From DATFVB01 sp963714035 (GTDB taxonomy: Bacteria > Acidobacteriota > Thermoanaerobaculia > UBA5066 > DATFVB01): a DNA stretch of 64,000 bases. The notes below the pieces were generated by a model. The model had not been told where the DNA came from and did no database searches. It saw nothing but the letters and a program-made list of their open reading frames with translations. Shown piece after piece: positions 57,352 to 64,000 of the stretch; within the stretch, counting starts at the first letter, position 1; each line of letters opens with the position of its first letter. Location: the NCBI GenBank assembly GCA_963714035.1, contig OY970224.1, forward strand, positions 1-64,000, in the 5' to 3' direction. A program made the translations under genes and the position numbers.

Positions 57352-59430
57352 TTAAAAAGCGGAGTCGATCGACGTAACCCGATTCCGCCCCTCTTTCTTC
57401 GACTTGTAAAGCGCCTGGTCCGCGGCGGCGACGAGCGCCGACGGCGAGAAGCCCCGCCGGGGAAAGCCGGTCGCCACACCGACGCTCACGGTCAGGAACG
57501 CGCCGTCCGGAGACGCCGGATGGCGAAGCCGCAGCCGCTCGATCTTCTCGCGGAACGATTCGGCGAGAGTCGCCGCTTCGGCGGGTCCCGAGGGGCGCAG
57601 CACGACGGCGAACTCCTCTCCGCCGTACCGCGCCAGCACGTCCTGCTCGCGCTGGACGACGGCGGCGAGCGCCCGCGCGACCGCCTGGAGGTGTTCGTCG
57701 CCGCTCTGATGGCCGAGGGCGTCGTTGAAAGCCTTGAAGTGATCGACGTCGATCATGACGACGGTGAGCGGCGCGCGATCCTTCGACGCGCGCGTCCATT
57801 CCTGCGCGAGGGCGGCGTCGAACCGCCGCCGATTCCCGACGCCCGTGAGCCCGTCGATGAGCGACAGTTGTTTCAGGCTCTCGTTGGCCGCGGCGAGCTC
57901 CCGGCTCTGCTGCTCGAGCTCGCGCGTGCGCTCCTCGAGGTCCCGGATCGCATCGGGTCGTTTCCAGAAGCGCTCCCACAGCGACATCGAATCCGAGGCC
58001 GGCGGGGTCTCCGCGCGCGCGTCGTCGAGCTTCGTCTGCAGCGGCGCCGAGACCGCGCCGTGCCCGGTGACCGAACGCGCGTGTTCCACGTAAGGCGCCG
58101 CCTCGTCGACCGCCTTCCGGTCGAGCAGGGCCTCGGCGAGGGCCGTCGAGACGTCGGCGCGGGAGGGATCGAGTCGCGCCGCCTCTCGCAGGTTCTCGAT
58201 GGCGCGCTCTTTCCACATCGGATTCCGGCGCTGCGTGACGCCGAGCAGGTAGCGGTACTCCGCGACGTCGGGCGCCCACCGGACGGCCTGCTCGAGCATC
58301 TTCACGGCGGGCCAGTAGTCGCGCTCCCGGATGAGCTCCTGCGCCCGGCGATAGCTGGAGGTCGCCGTGTCCCGGCGGAGCTCGGCGTCCCCGCCGTCTT
58401 CCGCCGCCGGCATCGCGGTCCCGCCGGAGAGCGCGCGGTCGTAGGCCGCCCGGAGAGCCGCGTCGGAGAGCGTCCGCTCGGCCTCGACGAGCCGGAGGCG
58501 AACCGCTTCGGCCTTGCGCTCGAGCTCCGGATCGGGATCGTCCGCGGCGCCCTCGAGGGCCGCCCGCGCCCGGTCGAGCGCGATCCGGATCTGTTCCGGG
58601 ACCGCCTTCGGCGGAATCCCGAGGAGCTCGTAATGCGTGCTCCAGTCGATCCGGCGCCACGTGTTTTCGAAGCGATCGCGGTCGAACCGCTCCCGCGCGC
58701 CGTCTTCCGGCCAGCGGGCCCAGCCGGCGCAGCGAAATCCGTAGAGCAGCTTCGCCGCGTTCGCCGGATTTCCCGGCCCGGTCCGGACGAGGTCGCCGCA
58801 CGTCGCATTTCCGTCGATGCGCGAAAGAAAGAGCCCGGCGGGGGAGCTCGGGCGGATCGCCGCCGGCTTCCCGCGATACGGGATCGAGGAAGGGTCGCCG
58901 AGCCTCTCCGCGAAGCGCTCGCTGTCGGGAAGGCGGACGACGCCGTCGAAGAGCAGCGCCGCCGTGTCGAACCGGACGGCGAGCCGCGGATCGATCGCCT
59001 TCTCCCGGGCGGCGAAACGGTACTGCCCGCGGTTCCAGGGAAACGTCATCTGCACGATGCGCTCCGCGAGGCGCCGCACCTCGCCGGCGAGCACGTCCGC
59101 GGCGATCCATCCCTTCTCGAGAAGGATCTCCCCGAAGTACGCGTTTCGCCGGCGATTCGCCTCGGAGAGCGCCTCCGCCAGTTGATCGTCGGTCAGCTGT
59201 CCGCGGTTCCGGAGGAAGGCGCCGAGCCGCTGTTCGGGCCGCGAGGAGATGGCGAGCTGCAGCTCCCCCCGCGAGAAGAAGAACGTCCGGACCTCGTCGC
59301 GCTTCTCGGCTGTGAGCGTTCCGGAGGCGCCGCGTCGAACGACCGCGCCCATGAGCTCGGCGACGGGGACGTCCTCGAGCGACCCTTCGATCTCGGGGGC
59401 GCGGAAGATCGTTCTCTCGTTCTGGAACAT
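57352..59430 (-). CDS. Diguanylate cyclase with DUF4388, DnaJ-like and TPR modules
   Basis: 692 residues. Residues 10-150 form a DUF4388/PatA-N-like domain (SLEDVPVAELMGAVVRRGASG). Residues 265-335 resemble a J domain (HYELLGIPPKAVPEQIRIAL, then RTLSDAALRAAYDRAL), without a clear HPD motif. Residues 355-460 are TPR-like, and about 485-515 a coiled coil. The C-terminal GGDEF domain has the active motif GGEEF (603-607) and the inhibitory I-site RxxD (REQD) five residues before it. It should make c-di-GMP from GTP and be product-inhibited. No signal peptide or membrane helix, so it acts in the cytoplasm. Signal and partners are unknown. Confidence 0.9.
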   Translation of the reverse strand: MFQNERTIFRAPEIEGSLEDVPVAELMGAVVRRGASGTLTAEKRDEVRTFFFSRGELQLAISSRPEQRLGAFLRNRGQLTDDQLAEALSEANRRRNAYFGEILLEKGWIAADVLAGEVRRLAERIVQMTFPWNRGQYRFAAREKAIDPRLAVRFDTAALLFDGVVRLPDSERFAERLGDPSSIPYRGKPAAIRPSSPAGLFLSRIDGNATCGDLVRTGPGNPANAAKLLYGFRCAGWARWPEDGARERFDRDRFENTWRRIDWSTHYELLGIPPKAVPEQIRIALDRARAALEGAADDPDPELERKAEAVRLRLVEAERTLSDAALRAAYDRALSGGTAMPAAEDGGDAELRRDTATSSYRRAQELIRERDYWPAVKMLEQAVRWAPDVAEYRYLLGVTQRRNPMWKERAIENLREAARLDPSRADVSTALAEALLDRKAVDEAAPYVEHARSVTGHGAVSAPLQTKLDDARAETPPASDSMSLWERFWKRPDAIRDLEERTRELEQQSRELAAANESLKQLSLIDGLTGVGNRRRFDAALAQEWTRASKDRAPLTVVMIDVDHFKAFNDALGHQSGDEHLQAVARALAAVVQREQDVLARYGGEEFAVVLRPSGPAEAATLAESFREKIERLRLRHPASPDGAFLTVSVGVATGFPRRGFSPSALVAAADQALYKSKKEGRNRVTSIDSAF

Positions 59431-59616
59431 CGGCGCGACGCGGGGCGGAATCAGCCGATCGCGGCGCGGCGCGGCGGCTCCGGCCGCCCCGAACGCTCTG
59501 GCCGTCCGGACACGCCGTCGCGAGCCGCGGGCGGAAGCCGGCGCGAAAGGACTCGAGTCGAAACTGCGCAGGAGAGAGACCCCATCGGTTTGGGGGATGC
59601 TAACACGGGGAACTTG
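59431..59616. other. Spacer upstream of the tRNA promoter
   Basis: Upstream region of the minus-strand diguanylate cyclase gene and the plus-strand tRNA operon. I see no gene and no distinct promoter for the cyclase. Confidence 0.4.
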
Positions 59617-59645
59617 TTGAAAATCCGGACCCTCTCTGCTAACCT
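59617..59645 (+). promoter_or_regulatory. Promoter of the tRNA-Val pair
   Basis: TTGAAA (59617-59622), a 17-base spacer and TAACCT (59640-59645), about 100 bases before the first tRNA. A perfect stem CCTTCCGC/GCGGAAGG (59643-59650 and 59658-59665) lies at the expected start of the transcript. Confidence 0.5.
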
Positions 59646-59743
59646 TCCGCCCTTCCCGCGGAAGGCGGTCGTTCTTTGTGATCGTTCGGGACGAGGGCCG
59701 GATTCGAAAATGCCTCGCGGCTTCCGGTCGACAGCCCGATTCC

Positions 59744-59819
59744 AGGCTCGTAGCTCAGCTGGTAGAGCACTACCTCGACACGGTAGGGGTCAGCGGTTCG
59801 AACCCGCTCGAGCCTACCA
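59744..59819 (+). tRNA. tRNA-Val (anticodon GAC)
   Basis: 76 bases including encoded CCA. The acceptor arms AGGCTCG/CGAGCCT pair perfectly, the D arm is GCTC/GAGC, the anticodon stem CTACC/GGTAG encloses TCGACAC with GAC at 59777-59779, and the T arm AGCGG-TTCGAAC-CCGCT is canonical. It reads GUC and GUU codons. Confidence 0.97.
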
Positions 59820-59838
59820 ACTCCCCATCGGGGCGTTC

Positions 59839-59914
59839 AGGCGCTTAGCTCAGCCGGGAGAGCGCTTCCTTCACACGGAAGAGGTCGGCGGTTCGATCCC
59901 GCCAGCGCCTACCA
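59839..59914 (+). tRNA. tRNA-Val (anticodon CAC)
   Basis: 76 bases including encoded CCA. Acceptor AGGCGCT/AGCGCCT, D arm GCTC/GAGC, anticodon stem CTTCC/GGAAG around TTCACAC with CAC at 59872-59874, and T arm GGCGG-TTCGATC-CCGCC. It reads GUG, the most G+C-rich valine choice along with GUC. It follows the GAC isoacceptor by 19 bases. Confidence 0.97.
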
Positions 59915-59932
59915 TCGACGAAGGGTTTTTCG

Positions 59933-59955
59933 ACGCGAGGAGACTCGCGTTTTTT
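59933..59955 (+). terminator. Intrinsic terminator between the tRNAs and thrS
   Basis: ACGCGAG-GAGA-CTCGCGT is a perfect seven-pair stem followed by TTTTT. It ends the tRNA transcript 17 bases before the thrS start, so any read-through would feed the thrS operon. Confidence 0.75.
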
Positions 59956-59972
59956 CGTTTTCAGGAGGCCGG

Positions 59973-61880
59973 TTGGAAATCCAGGTGACGCTCCCGGACG
60001 GCGCCGTCAAGGCGGTGCCGGCCGGCACGACGGTCGGCGAGATCGCGCGCGCGATCGGGCCGGGCCTCGCCAAAGCGGCCCTGGCCGGGAAAATCGACGG
60101 CCGCGTCGTCGATCTCTCCCGTCCCGTCGAGCGCGACGCGAAGGTGGAGATCGTGACGCCGAAATCTCCGGACGCGATCGACGTGTATCGCCACTCGACG
60201 GCGCACCTGACCGCCCACGCCGTCAAACGCCTCTTCCCGGACGTCAAGATCGGAATCGGCCCCGCGATCGAGAACGGCTACTACTACGACTTCGACCCGG
60301 GCCGGCCGTTCACCCCCGAAGACCTCGCCGCCATCGAAACGGAGATGCGGAAGATCGTCGCCGAGGACAACCCCGTCGAGCGCCTCGAGATGGGGAAGGA
60401 AGAGGCGATCCGGATTTTCGAGGGGCAGGGGGACACGCTGAAAGTCGAGATCATCCGGGGAATCGCCGACGACCGGGTCTCCTGCTATCGCCAGAAGGAC
60501 TTCATCGACCTCTGCCGGGGCCCCCACGTTCCGTCGACGGGGAAGCTCGGCGTCTTCAAGCTCACGCACACGGCGGGGGCGTACTGGAAGGGCGACGAGC
60601 ACAACCCGATGCTCCAGCGGATCTACGGCGCGTCCTTCCTGACGCAGGCCGAGCTCGACGCGTATCTCAAGCAGCTCGAGGAGGCGAAGGCGCGGGACCA
60701 CCGCAAACTGGGGCGCGAGCTCGACCTCTTTTCGTTCCACCCGTGGGCGCCCGCGTCGCCGTTCTTCCATCCGAAGGGCGCGACGATCTACAACCTGCTC
60801 CTCGGCTACGTCCGCGAGCTGTACCTCAAGTACGGCTATCGCGAGGTGATCACGCCGCAGATCTTCGACGTCGAGCTCTTCAAGACGTCGGGACACTACG
60901 CGAACTACAAGGAGAACATGTTCCTCGCGGAAATCGACGAGCGGGAATTCGGCGTCAAGCCGATGAACTGCCCGGGCCATTTCCTGATGTACGCCTCGCA
61001 CGCCTTCTCCTACCGTGACCTTCCGATCCGGTTCGCCGACTTCGGGAGGCTGCACCGGTACGAGCGCTCCGGCGTCACGCAGGGTCTGACGCGCGTCCGG
61101 ACGTTCTCCCAGGACGATTCGCACATCTTCTGCACCCTCGATCAGATGCCGGCGGAGATGGACCGCTTCATCGAGTTCATCGACGAGGTCTATTCCACGT
61201 TCGGATTCACGGACGTCCGCGTGGGTCTCGGCACCCGGCCCGAGAAGTTCATCGGAACGCCGGAGAACTGGGAGAAAGCCGAGCGCGCGCTCGCATCCGC
61301 TTTCGAGAAGCGCGGCCGGGAGTTCTTCGTCAACGCGGGCGACGGCGCGTTCTACGGCCCGAAGCTCGATTTCCAGGTCAAGGACGCGATCGGGCGGTAC
61401 TGGCAGCTCGGGACGCTCCAGGTCGACTTCGCGAACCCGGAGAACTTCGACCTGACGTACGTCGGCGAGGACGGGGGAAAGCACCGGCCGGTGATCCTGC
61501 ACCGGGCGATCCTCGGCTCGGTCGAGCGCTTCCTCGGGATCCTGATCGAGCACACGGCCGGAGACTTCCCCGTGTGGCTCGCGCCGGTGCAGGCGGTCGT
61601 GATACCCGTGTCGGAGAAGTTCGCCGAGTACGCGCGGTCGGTCGCCGCGAAGCTCGCCGCCGCCGGATTCCGGGCCGAGCCGGACGACCGGAGCGAGAAG
61701 CTCGGCGCCCGGATCCGGCACGCGGAGCTCCAGAAGATCCCGTACATGCTGATCGTCGGCGAGCGCGAGCAGGCGACCGGCTCGGTGTCGCCGCGCAAGC
61801 GCAAGGCGGGCGACCTCGGCTCCCGTTCCCTCGACGAGTTTTCCACGGCGCTCGCGGCCGAAGTCGCGCGGCGCGAATGA
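59973..61880 (+). CDS. thrS: Threonine-tRNA ligase
   Basis: 635 residues from a TTG with CAGGAGGCC nine bases ahead. The N-terminal TGS domain (1-62, VTLPDGAVKAVPAGTTVGEIA, in part) precedes the editing domain with HSTAHLTAHAVKRLF and the class II catalytic core. Motif 2 is RLHRYERSGVTQGLTRVR; the zinc-site Cys lies in MNCPGHF; motif 3 lies near GSVERFLGILIEH. An anticodon-binding domain follows (about 535-635). It charges tRNA-Thr and clears misactivated serine. It opens the thrS-infC-rpmI-rplT-pheS operon. Confidence 0.97.
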   Translation: MEIQVTLPDGAVKAVPAGTTVGEIARAIGPGLAKAALAGKIDGRVVDLSRPVERDAKVEIVTPKSPDAIDVYRHSTAHLTAHAVKRLFPDVKIGIGPAIENGYYYDFDPGRPFTPEDLAAIETEMRKIVAEDNPVERLEMGKEEAIRIFEGQGDTLKVEIIRGIADDRVSCYRQKDFIDLCRGPHVPSTGKLGVFKLTHTAGAYWKGDEHNPMLQRIYGASFLTQAELDAYLKQLEEAKARDHRKLGRELDLFSFHPWAPASPFFHPKGATIYNLLLGYVRELYLKYGYREVITPQIFDVELFKTSGHYANYKENMFLAEIDEREFGVKPMNCPGHFLMYASHAFSYRDLPIRFADFGRLHRYERSGVTQGLTRVRTFSQDDSHIFCTLDQMPAEMDRFIEFIDEVYSTFGFTDVRVGLGTRPEKFIGTPENWEKAERALASAFEKRGREFFVNAGDGAFYGPKLDFQVKDAIGRYWQLGTLQVDFANPENFDLTYVGEDGGKHRPVILHRAILGSVERFLGILIEHTAGDFPVWLAPVQAVVIPVSEKFAEYARSVAAKLAAAGFRAEPDDRSEKLGARIRHAELQKIPYMLIVGEREQATGSVSPRKRKAGDLGSRSLDEFSTALAAEVARRE

Positions 61881-61907
61881 TAGATTCCATTCGATAGGAG
61901 GTTTTCG

Positions 61908-62477
61908 ATCGACAAAAAGAGCATTCGCATCAACGAACAGATCCGCTGGAAGGAAGTGCGCCTGATCGACGCCGACGGCGAGGCCCTCGGGGTCGTTCCC
62001 ATGCAGGAAGCGCACGACCGGGCGAAAAGCGCCGGGCTCGATCTCGTCGAGATCGCGCCGACCGCGATCCCGCCCGTCTGCCGGATCATGAATTTCGGGA
62101 AGTTCATCTACCAGCAGAAGAAGAAACAGCACGATTCGAAGAAGAAGCAGAAAGTCACGCAGGTCAAGGAAGTGAAGTTCCGCCCCAACATCGACGAGCA
62201 CGACTACGACTTCAAGAAGGCGAGCATCCTCCGTTTCCTCGATCACGGCGACAAGGTCAAGGCCACGATCCAGTTCCGGGGCCGCGAGATGGCGCGCCGG
62301 GAGAACGGGCTGAAGGTGCTGCGCCGCCTCGTCGAGGAGCTCAAGGGAAAGGCGATCGCCGAGTCGTCCCCGGAAATCATGGGGAACCGGATGCACCAGA
62401 TCCTCGGGCCCGTGAAGACGATCGAGAAACCGGTCAAGCCGGTCCGGGGCGCCGTCCCCGCCGGGGCCGCCGACTAA
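61908..62477 (+). CDS. infC: Translation initiation factor IF-3 (AUC start codon)
   Basis: 189 residues beginning at the rare start codon ATC (61908-61910), placed six bases after a perfect GGAGG. No ATG, GTG or TTG is available in frame before the conserved N-terminus (RINEQIRWKEVRLIDADGE). The IF-3 motifs LVEIAPTAIPPVCRIMNFGKF (in part), KEVKFRPNIDEHDYDFK and FRGREM are intact. IF-3 rejects initiation at non-standard codons, so its own AUC start permits autoregulation as in other bacteria with AUU infC. A GTG at 61956 would cut off the conserved N-terminus. Confidence 0.93.
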   Translation: MDKKSIRINEQIRWKEVRLIDADGEALGVVPMQEAHDRAKSAGLDLVEIAPTAIPPVCRIMNFGKFIYQQKKKQHDSKKKQKVTQVKEVKFRPNIDEHDYDFKKASILRFLDHGDKVKATIQFRGREMARRENGLKVLRRLVEELKGKAIAESSPEIMGNRMHQILGPVKTIEKPVKPVRGAVPAGAAD

Positions 62478-62483
62478 AAAACG

Positions 62484-62562
62484 GCGCCGAGTTGAAGCGG
62501 CAAGCCGCTTAACCCGGCGCTTGGACAGTAAACCGGGTGGAGGCGGAAGGCCGCTTGACCCG
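62484..62562. repeat. Two tandem hairpins between infC and rpmI (GCGCCG-type repeat, copy 2)
   Basis: The first hairpin pairs GCGCCGAGTTGAAGCGGC with GCCGCTTAACCCGGCGC (62484-62520), almost perfectly and with a two-base loop. The second (about 62533-62562) pairs CGGGT and GCGG with CCGC and ACCCG. The first is the reverse complement of the hairpin before pyrE. They lie in the leader of rpmI-rplT, where ribosomal protein L20 controls translation in other bacteria. Confidence 0.6.
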
Positions 62563-62582
62563 ACGCTCGAGTGAGGAAAGAG

Positions 62583-62783
62583 ATGCCGAAACTGAAGACC
62601 CACCGCGGTGCCGCGAAGCGGTTCAAGCAGACCGCCTCGGGCAAATTCAAGCGTGGGAAGGCTTACAAGAGCCACATCCTGACGAAGAAGGCCTCGGGGC
62701 GGAAGCGCGACCTGGACCAGTCGACGATGGTGTCGAAGGCGGACACGCCCGGCGTCCGCGAGATGCTTCCGTACTCGAAGTAA
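62583..62783 (+). CDS. rpmI: 50S ribosomal protein L35
   Basis: 66 residues, strongly basic: MPKLKTHRGAAKRFKQTASG and SHILTKKASGRKRDL are the family signature. GAGGAAAGAG directly precedes the ATG at 62583; an upstream in-frame GTG would only add MRKE. Confidence 0.95.
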   Translation: MPKLKTHRGAAKRFKQTASGKFKRGKAYKSHILTKKASGRKRDLDQSTMVSKADTPGVREMLPYSK

Positions 62784-62816
62784 ACCGCTCCCGAAAGCAC
62801 ATCGGAGGAGAGAGAG

Positions 62817-63179
62817 ATGCCCCGCGTCAAACGAGGACCGAAAAGAAAGAACCGCCGCGCCAAGGTGCTGAAGCTCGCGAAGGGCTACTACGGCACGAAA
62901 TCGAAGTCGTACCGGATCGCCAAGCTGCAGGTCGAGAAGTCGCTCGCGTACGCCTACCGGGACCGGAAGGCGAAGAAGCGCGACTTCCGCGGGCTCTGGA
63001 TCGTCCGGATCAACGCCGCCGCGCGCGAGAACGACATCACGTACAGCCGGCTGATGGACGGCTTGAAGAAGTCGGGGAGCGACATCAACCGCAAAATGCT
63101 CTCGGAGCTCGCCGTGTCGGATCCCGGAGCGTTCACCCACATCGTCTCCGTCGCGAAAAAAGCGCTCCAGACGGCCTGA
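62817..63179 (+). CDS. rplT: 50S ribosomal protein L20
   Basis: 120 residues, start behind GGAGGAGAGAG. The basic N-terminal extension RVKRGPKRKNRRAKVLKLAK and the globular part with RDFRGLWIVRINAAARENDI match L20. L20 is an early assembly protein of the 50S subunit and often represses rpmI-rplT translation. It may bind the hairpins before rpmI. Confidence 0.97.
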   Translation: MPRVKRGPKRKNRRAKVLKLAKGYYGTKSKSYRIAKLQVEKSLAYAYRDRKAKKRDFRGLWIVRINAAARENDITYSRLMDGLKKSGSDINRKMLSELAVSDPGAFTHIVSVAKKALQTA

Positions 63180-63189
63180 CGGGGTCCGA

Positions 63190-64000
63190 ATGACGGACCC
63201 GCGGACGATCGACGATCTTCTGGCCGGGTTCCGGCGGGAAACGGCCGGCGTCGCCTCGCGCGCGACGTACGAGGCGCTCAAGGGGCGGTACGTCAATCGC
63301 GAGCACGGGCTCGTGCCGGCGCTCTTCGTCCGCCTGAAGACGCTGTCCGGCGCGGAGAAGACGGAGTTCGGCCGCCGCGCGAACGAGGCGAAGCGGGAGA
63401 TCGAAGCCGCGCTCGCGGAATGCGAGGCGCGGGTGCGCGACGCGGAGGCCGCGGCCCGGGCCGCGCGCGACGACGTCGATCCCACGCTGCCCGGCCGTCC
63501 CTCCCCGCTCGGCGCGCTGCATCCGCTGACGGCCGTCCGACGGCAGGTCGAAGGGGTCTTCGCGAGGCTCGGGTTTTCGATCGCCGACGGGCCGGAGCTC
63601 GAGACCGACTTCTTCAATTTCGCCGCGCTGAATTTCCCGCCCGACCATCCCGCGCGGGACACCCAGGACACGCTGCTCGTCTCGACGGCGGCCGGCGCCC
63701 GTCCGGAGTACCTCCTGCGGACGCACACGTCGCCGGTCCAGATCCGCGCCCTCACCGCGCACGGCGCGCCGCTCCGGATCATCTGCCCGGGCCGGGTTTA
63801 CCGGAAGGACGAGGTGGACGCGACCCACTCCCCGGTCTTCCACCAGATCGAAGGGCTCGTCGTCGATCGCGGGATCACGATGGCGCATCTGAAGGGGACG
63901 ATCGAGGCGTTCCTGCAGGGGCTCTTCGGGCGCGACACGAAGGTGCGCTTCACGTGCTCCTACTTCCCGTTCGTCGAGCCCGGAGCGCAGGCCGCGATGA
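63190..64000 (+). CDS. pheS: Phenylalanine-tRNA ligase alpha subunit (partial, runs off the right edge)
   Basis: About 270 codons from the ATG at 63190, 10 bases after rplT, without a stop before the window ends. The N-terminal helices form a coiled-coil arm (about 60-95, rich in Glu, Ala and Arg). Class II synthetase sequence follows: HPLTAVRRQVEGVFARLGF, ADGPELETDFFNFAALNFP, motif 2-like LRTHTSPVQIRAL and RVYRKDEVDATHSP. The final visible stretch is CSYFPFVEPG. It charges tRNA-Phe together with PheT, expected just beyond the edge. Confidence 0.95.
   Translation, partial: MTDPRTIDDLLAGFRRETAGVASRATYEALKGRYVNREHGLVPALFVRLKTLSGAEKTEFGRRANEAKREIEAALAECEARVRDAEAAARAARDDVDPTLPGRPSPLGALHPLTAVRRQVEGVFARLGFSIADGPELETDFFNFAALNFPPDHPARDTQDTLLVSTAAGARPEYLLRTHTSPVQIRALTAHGAPLRIICPGRVYRKDEVDATHSPVFHQIEGLVVDRGITMAHLKGTIEAFLQGLFGRDTKVRFTCSYFPFVEPGAQAAM

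Noticed and set aside
59915..59972. T-box riboswitch before thrS
   Set aside because: The only structure is a short terminator belonging to the tRNA transcript; there is no space for a specifier loop or T-box sequence.

Overview
The window is about 64 kb of high-GC bacterial DNA (G+C clearly above 60%) from a Gram-negative-type cell: it encodes a TonB-like protein, an outer-membrane beta-barrel cytochrome, a periplasmic HtrA protease, and the remains of a Kdo-transferase gene. A serine/threonine kinase fused to a PD40-type beta-propeller, a TIGR03118 propeller protein, a DUF4388 diguanylate cyclase and several secreted orphan proteins make an uncultivated Acidobacteriota member (Thermoanaerobaculia-like) my best guess. 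That is an inference from gene content, not a phylogenetic result.

Layout. 1-14 kb: single accessory and metabolic genes (EgtD end, S10 carboxypeptidase, kinase, ispG, MFS pump with a divergent ArsR regulator, UvrD-type helicase, TIGR03118 protein, NhaD/ArsB-type antiporter, an isopropylmalate-dehydrogenase-family enzyme). 14-22.7 kb: one giant cyclic beta-1,2-glucan synthase gene. 22.7-23.8 kb: cysK behind a leader that reads like a cysteine attenuator. 24.2-27.3 kb: a three-gene electron-transfer cluster (Cyc2-like porin-cytochrome, blue-copper protein, diheme cytochrome c). 27.3-33.8 kb: an atypical radical SAM protein, a dienoyl-CoA-hydratase-like protein, an amidase, a secreted orphan, and a coupled DUF72/M29-like pair. 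34.1-43.5 kb: the conserved translation/transcription operon rimP-nusA-infB-DUF503-rbfA-truB-rpsO-pnp on the minus strand, with an intrinsic terminator-like hairpin in its leader. 43.6-50 kb: tonB-like gene, a graveyard of three truncated genes, htrA, a sigma-54 response regulator, pyrE and a LOG-family gene. 50.2-57.2 kb: a tightly overlapping minus-strand membrane operon (YfhO, DUF2142, heparinase-like, GT2). 57.3-59.4 kb: a multidomain diguanylate cyclase. 59.7-64 kb: two valine tRNAs and the thrS-infC-rpmI-rplT-pheS operon, which leaves the window at the right edge.

Several intergenic gaps carry dispersed repeat families: AT-rich long hairpins (two copies), a GCGCCG-type hairpin (two sites), a 28/29-base element just after two minus-strand genes, and one palindromic TCATCGCGAG-type element. 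Many genes lack a Shine-Dalgarno sequence but have a -10-like hexamer 5-9 bases before the start codon, suggesting leaderless transcripts. The observations most worth following are the Cyc2-like electron-transfer cluster and the cysK leader, where a Cys-containing mini-ORF is followed by mutually exclusive antiterminator and terminator stems.
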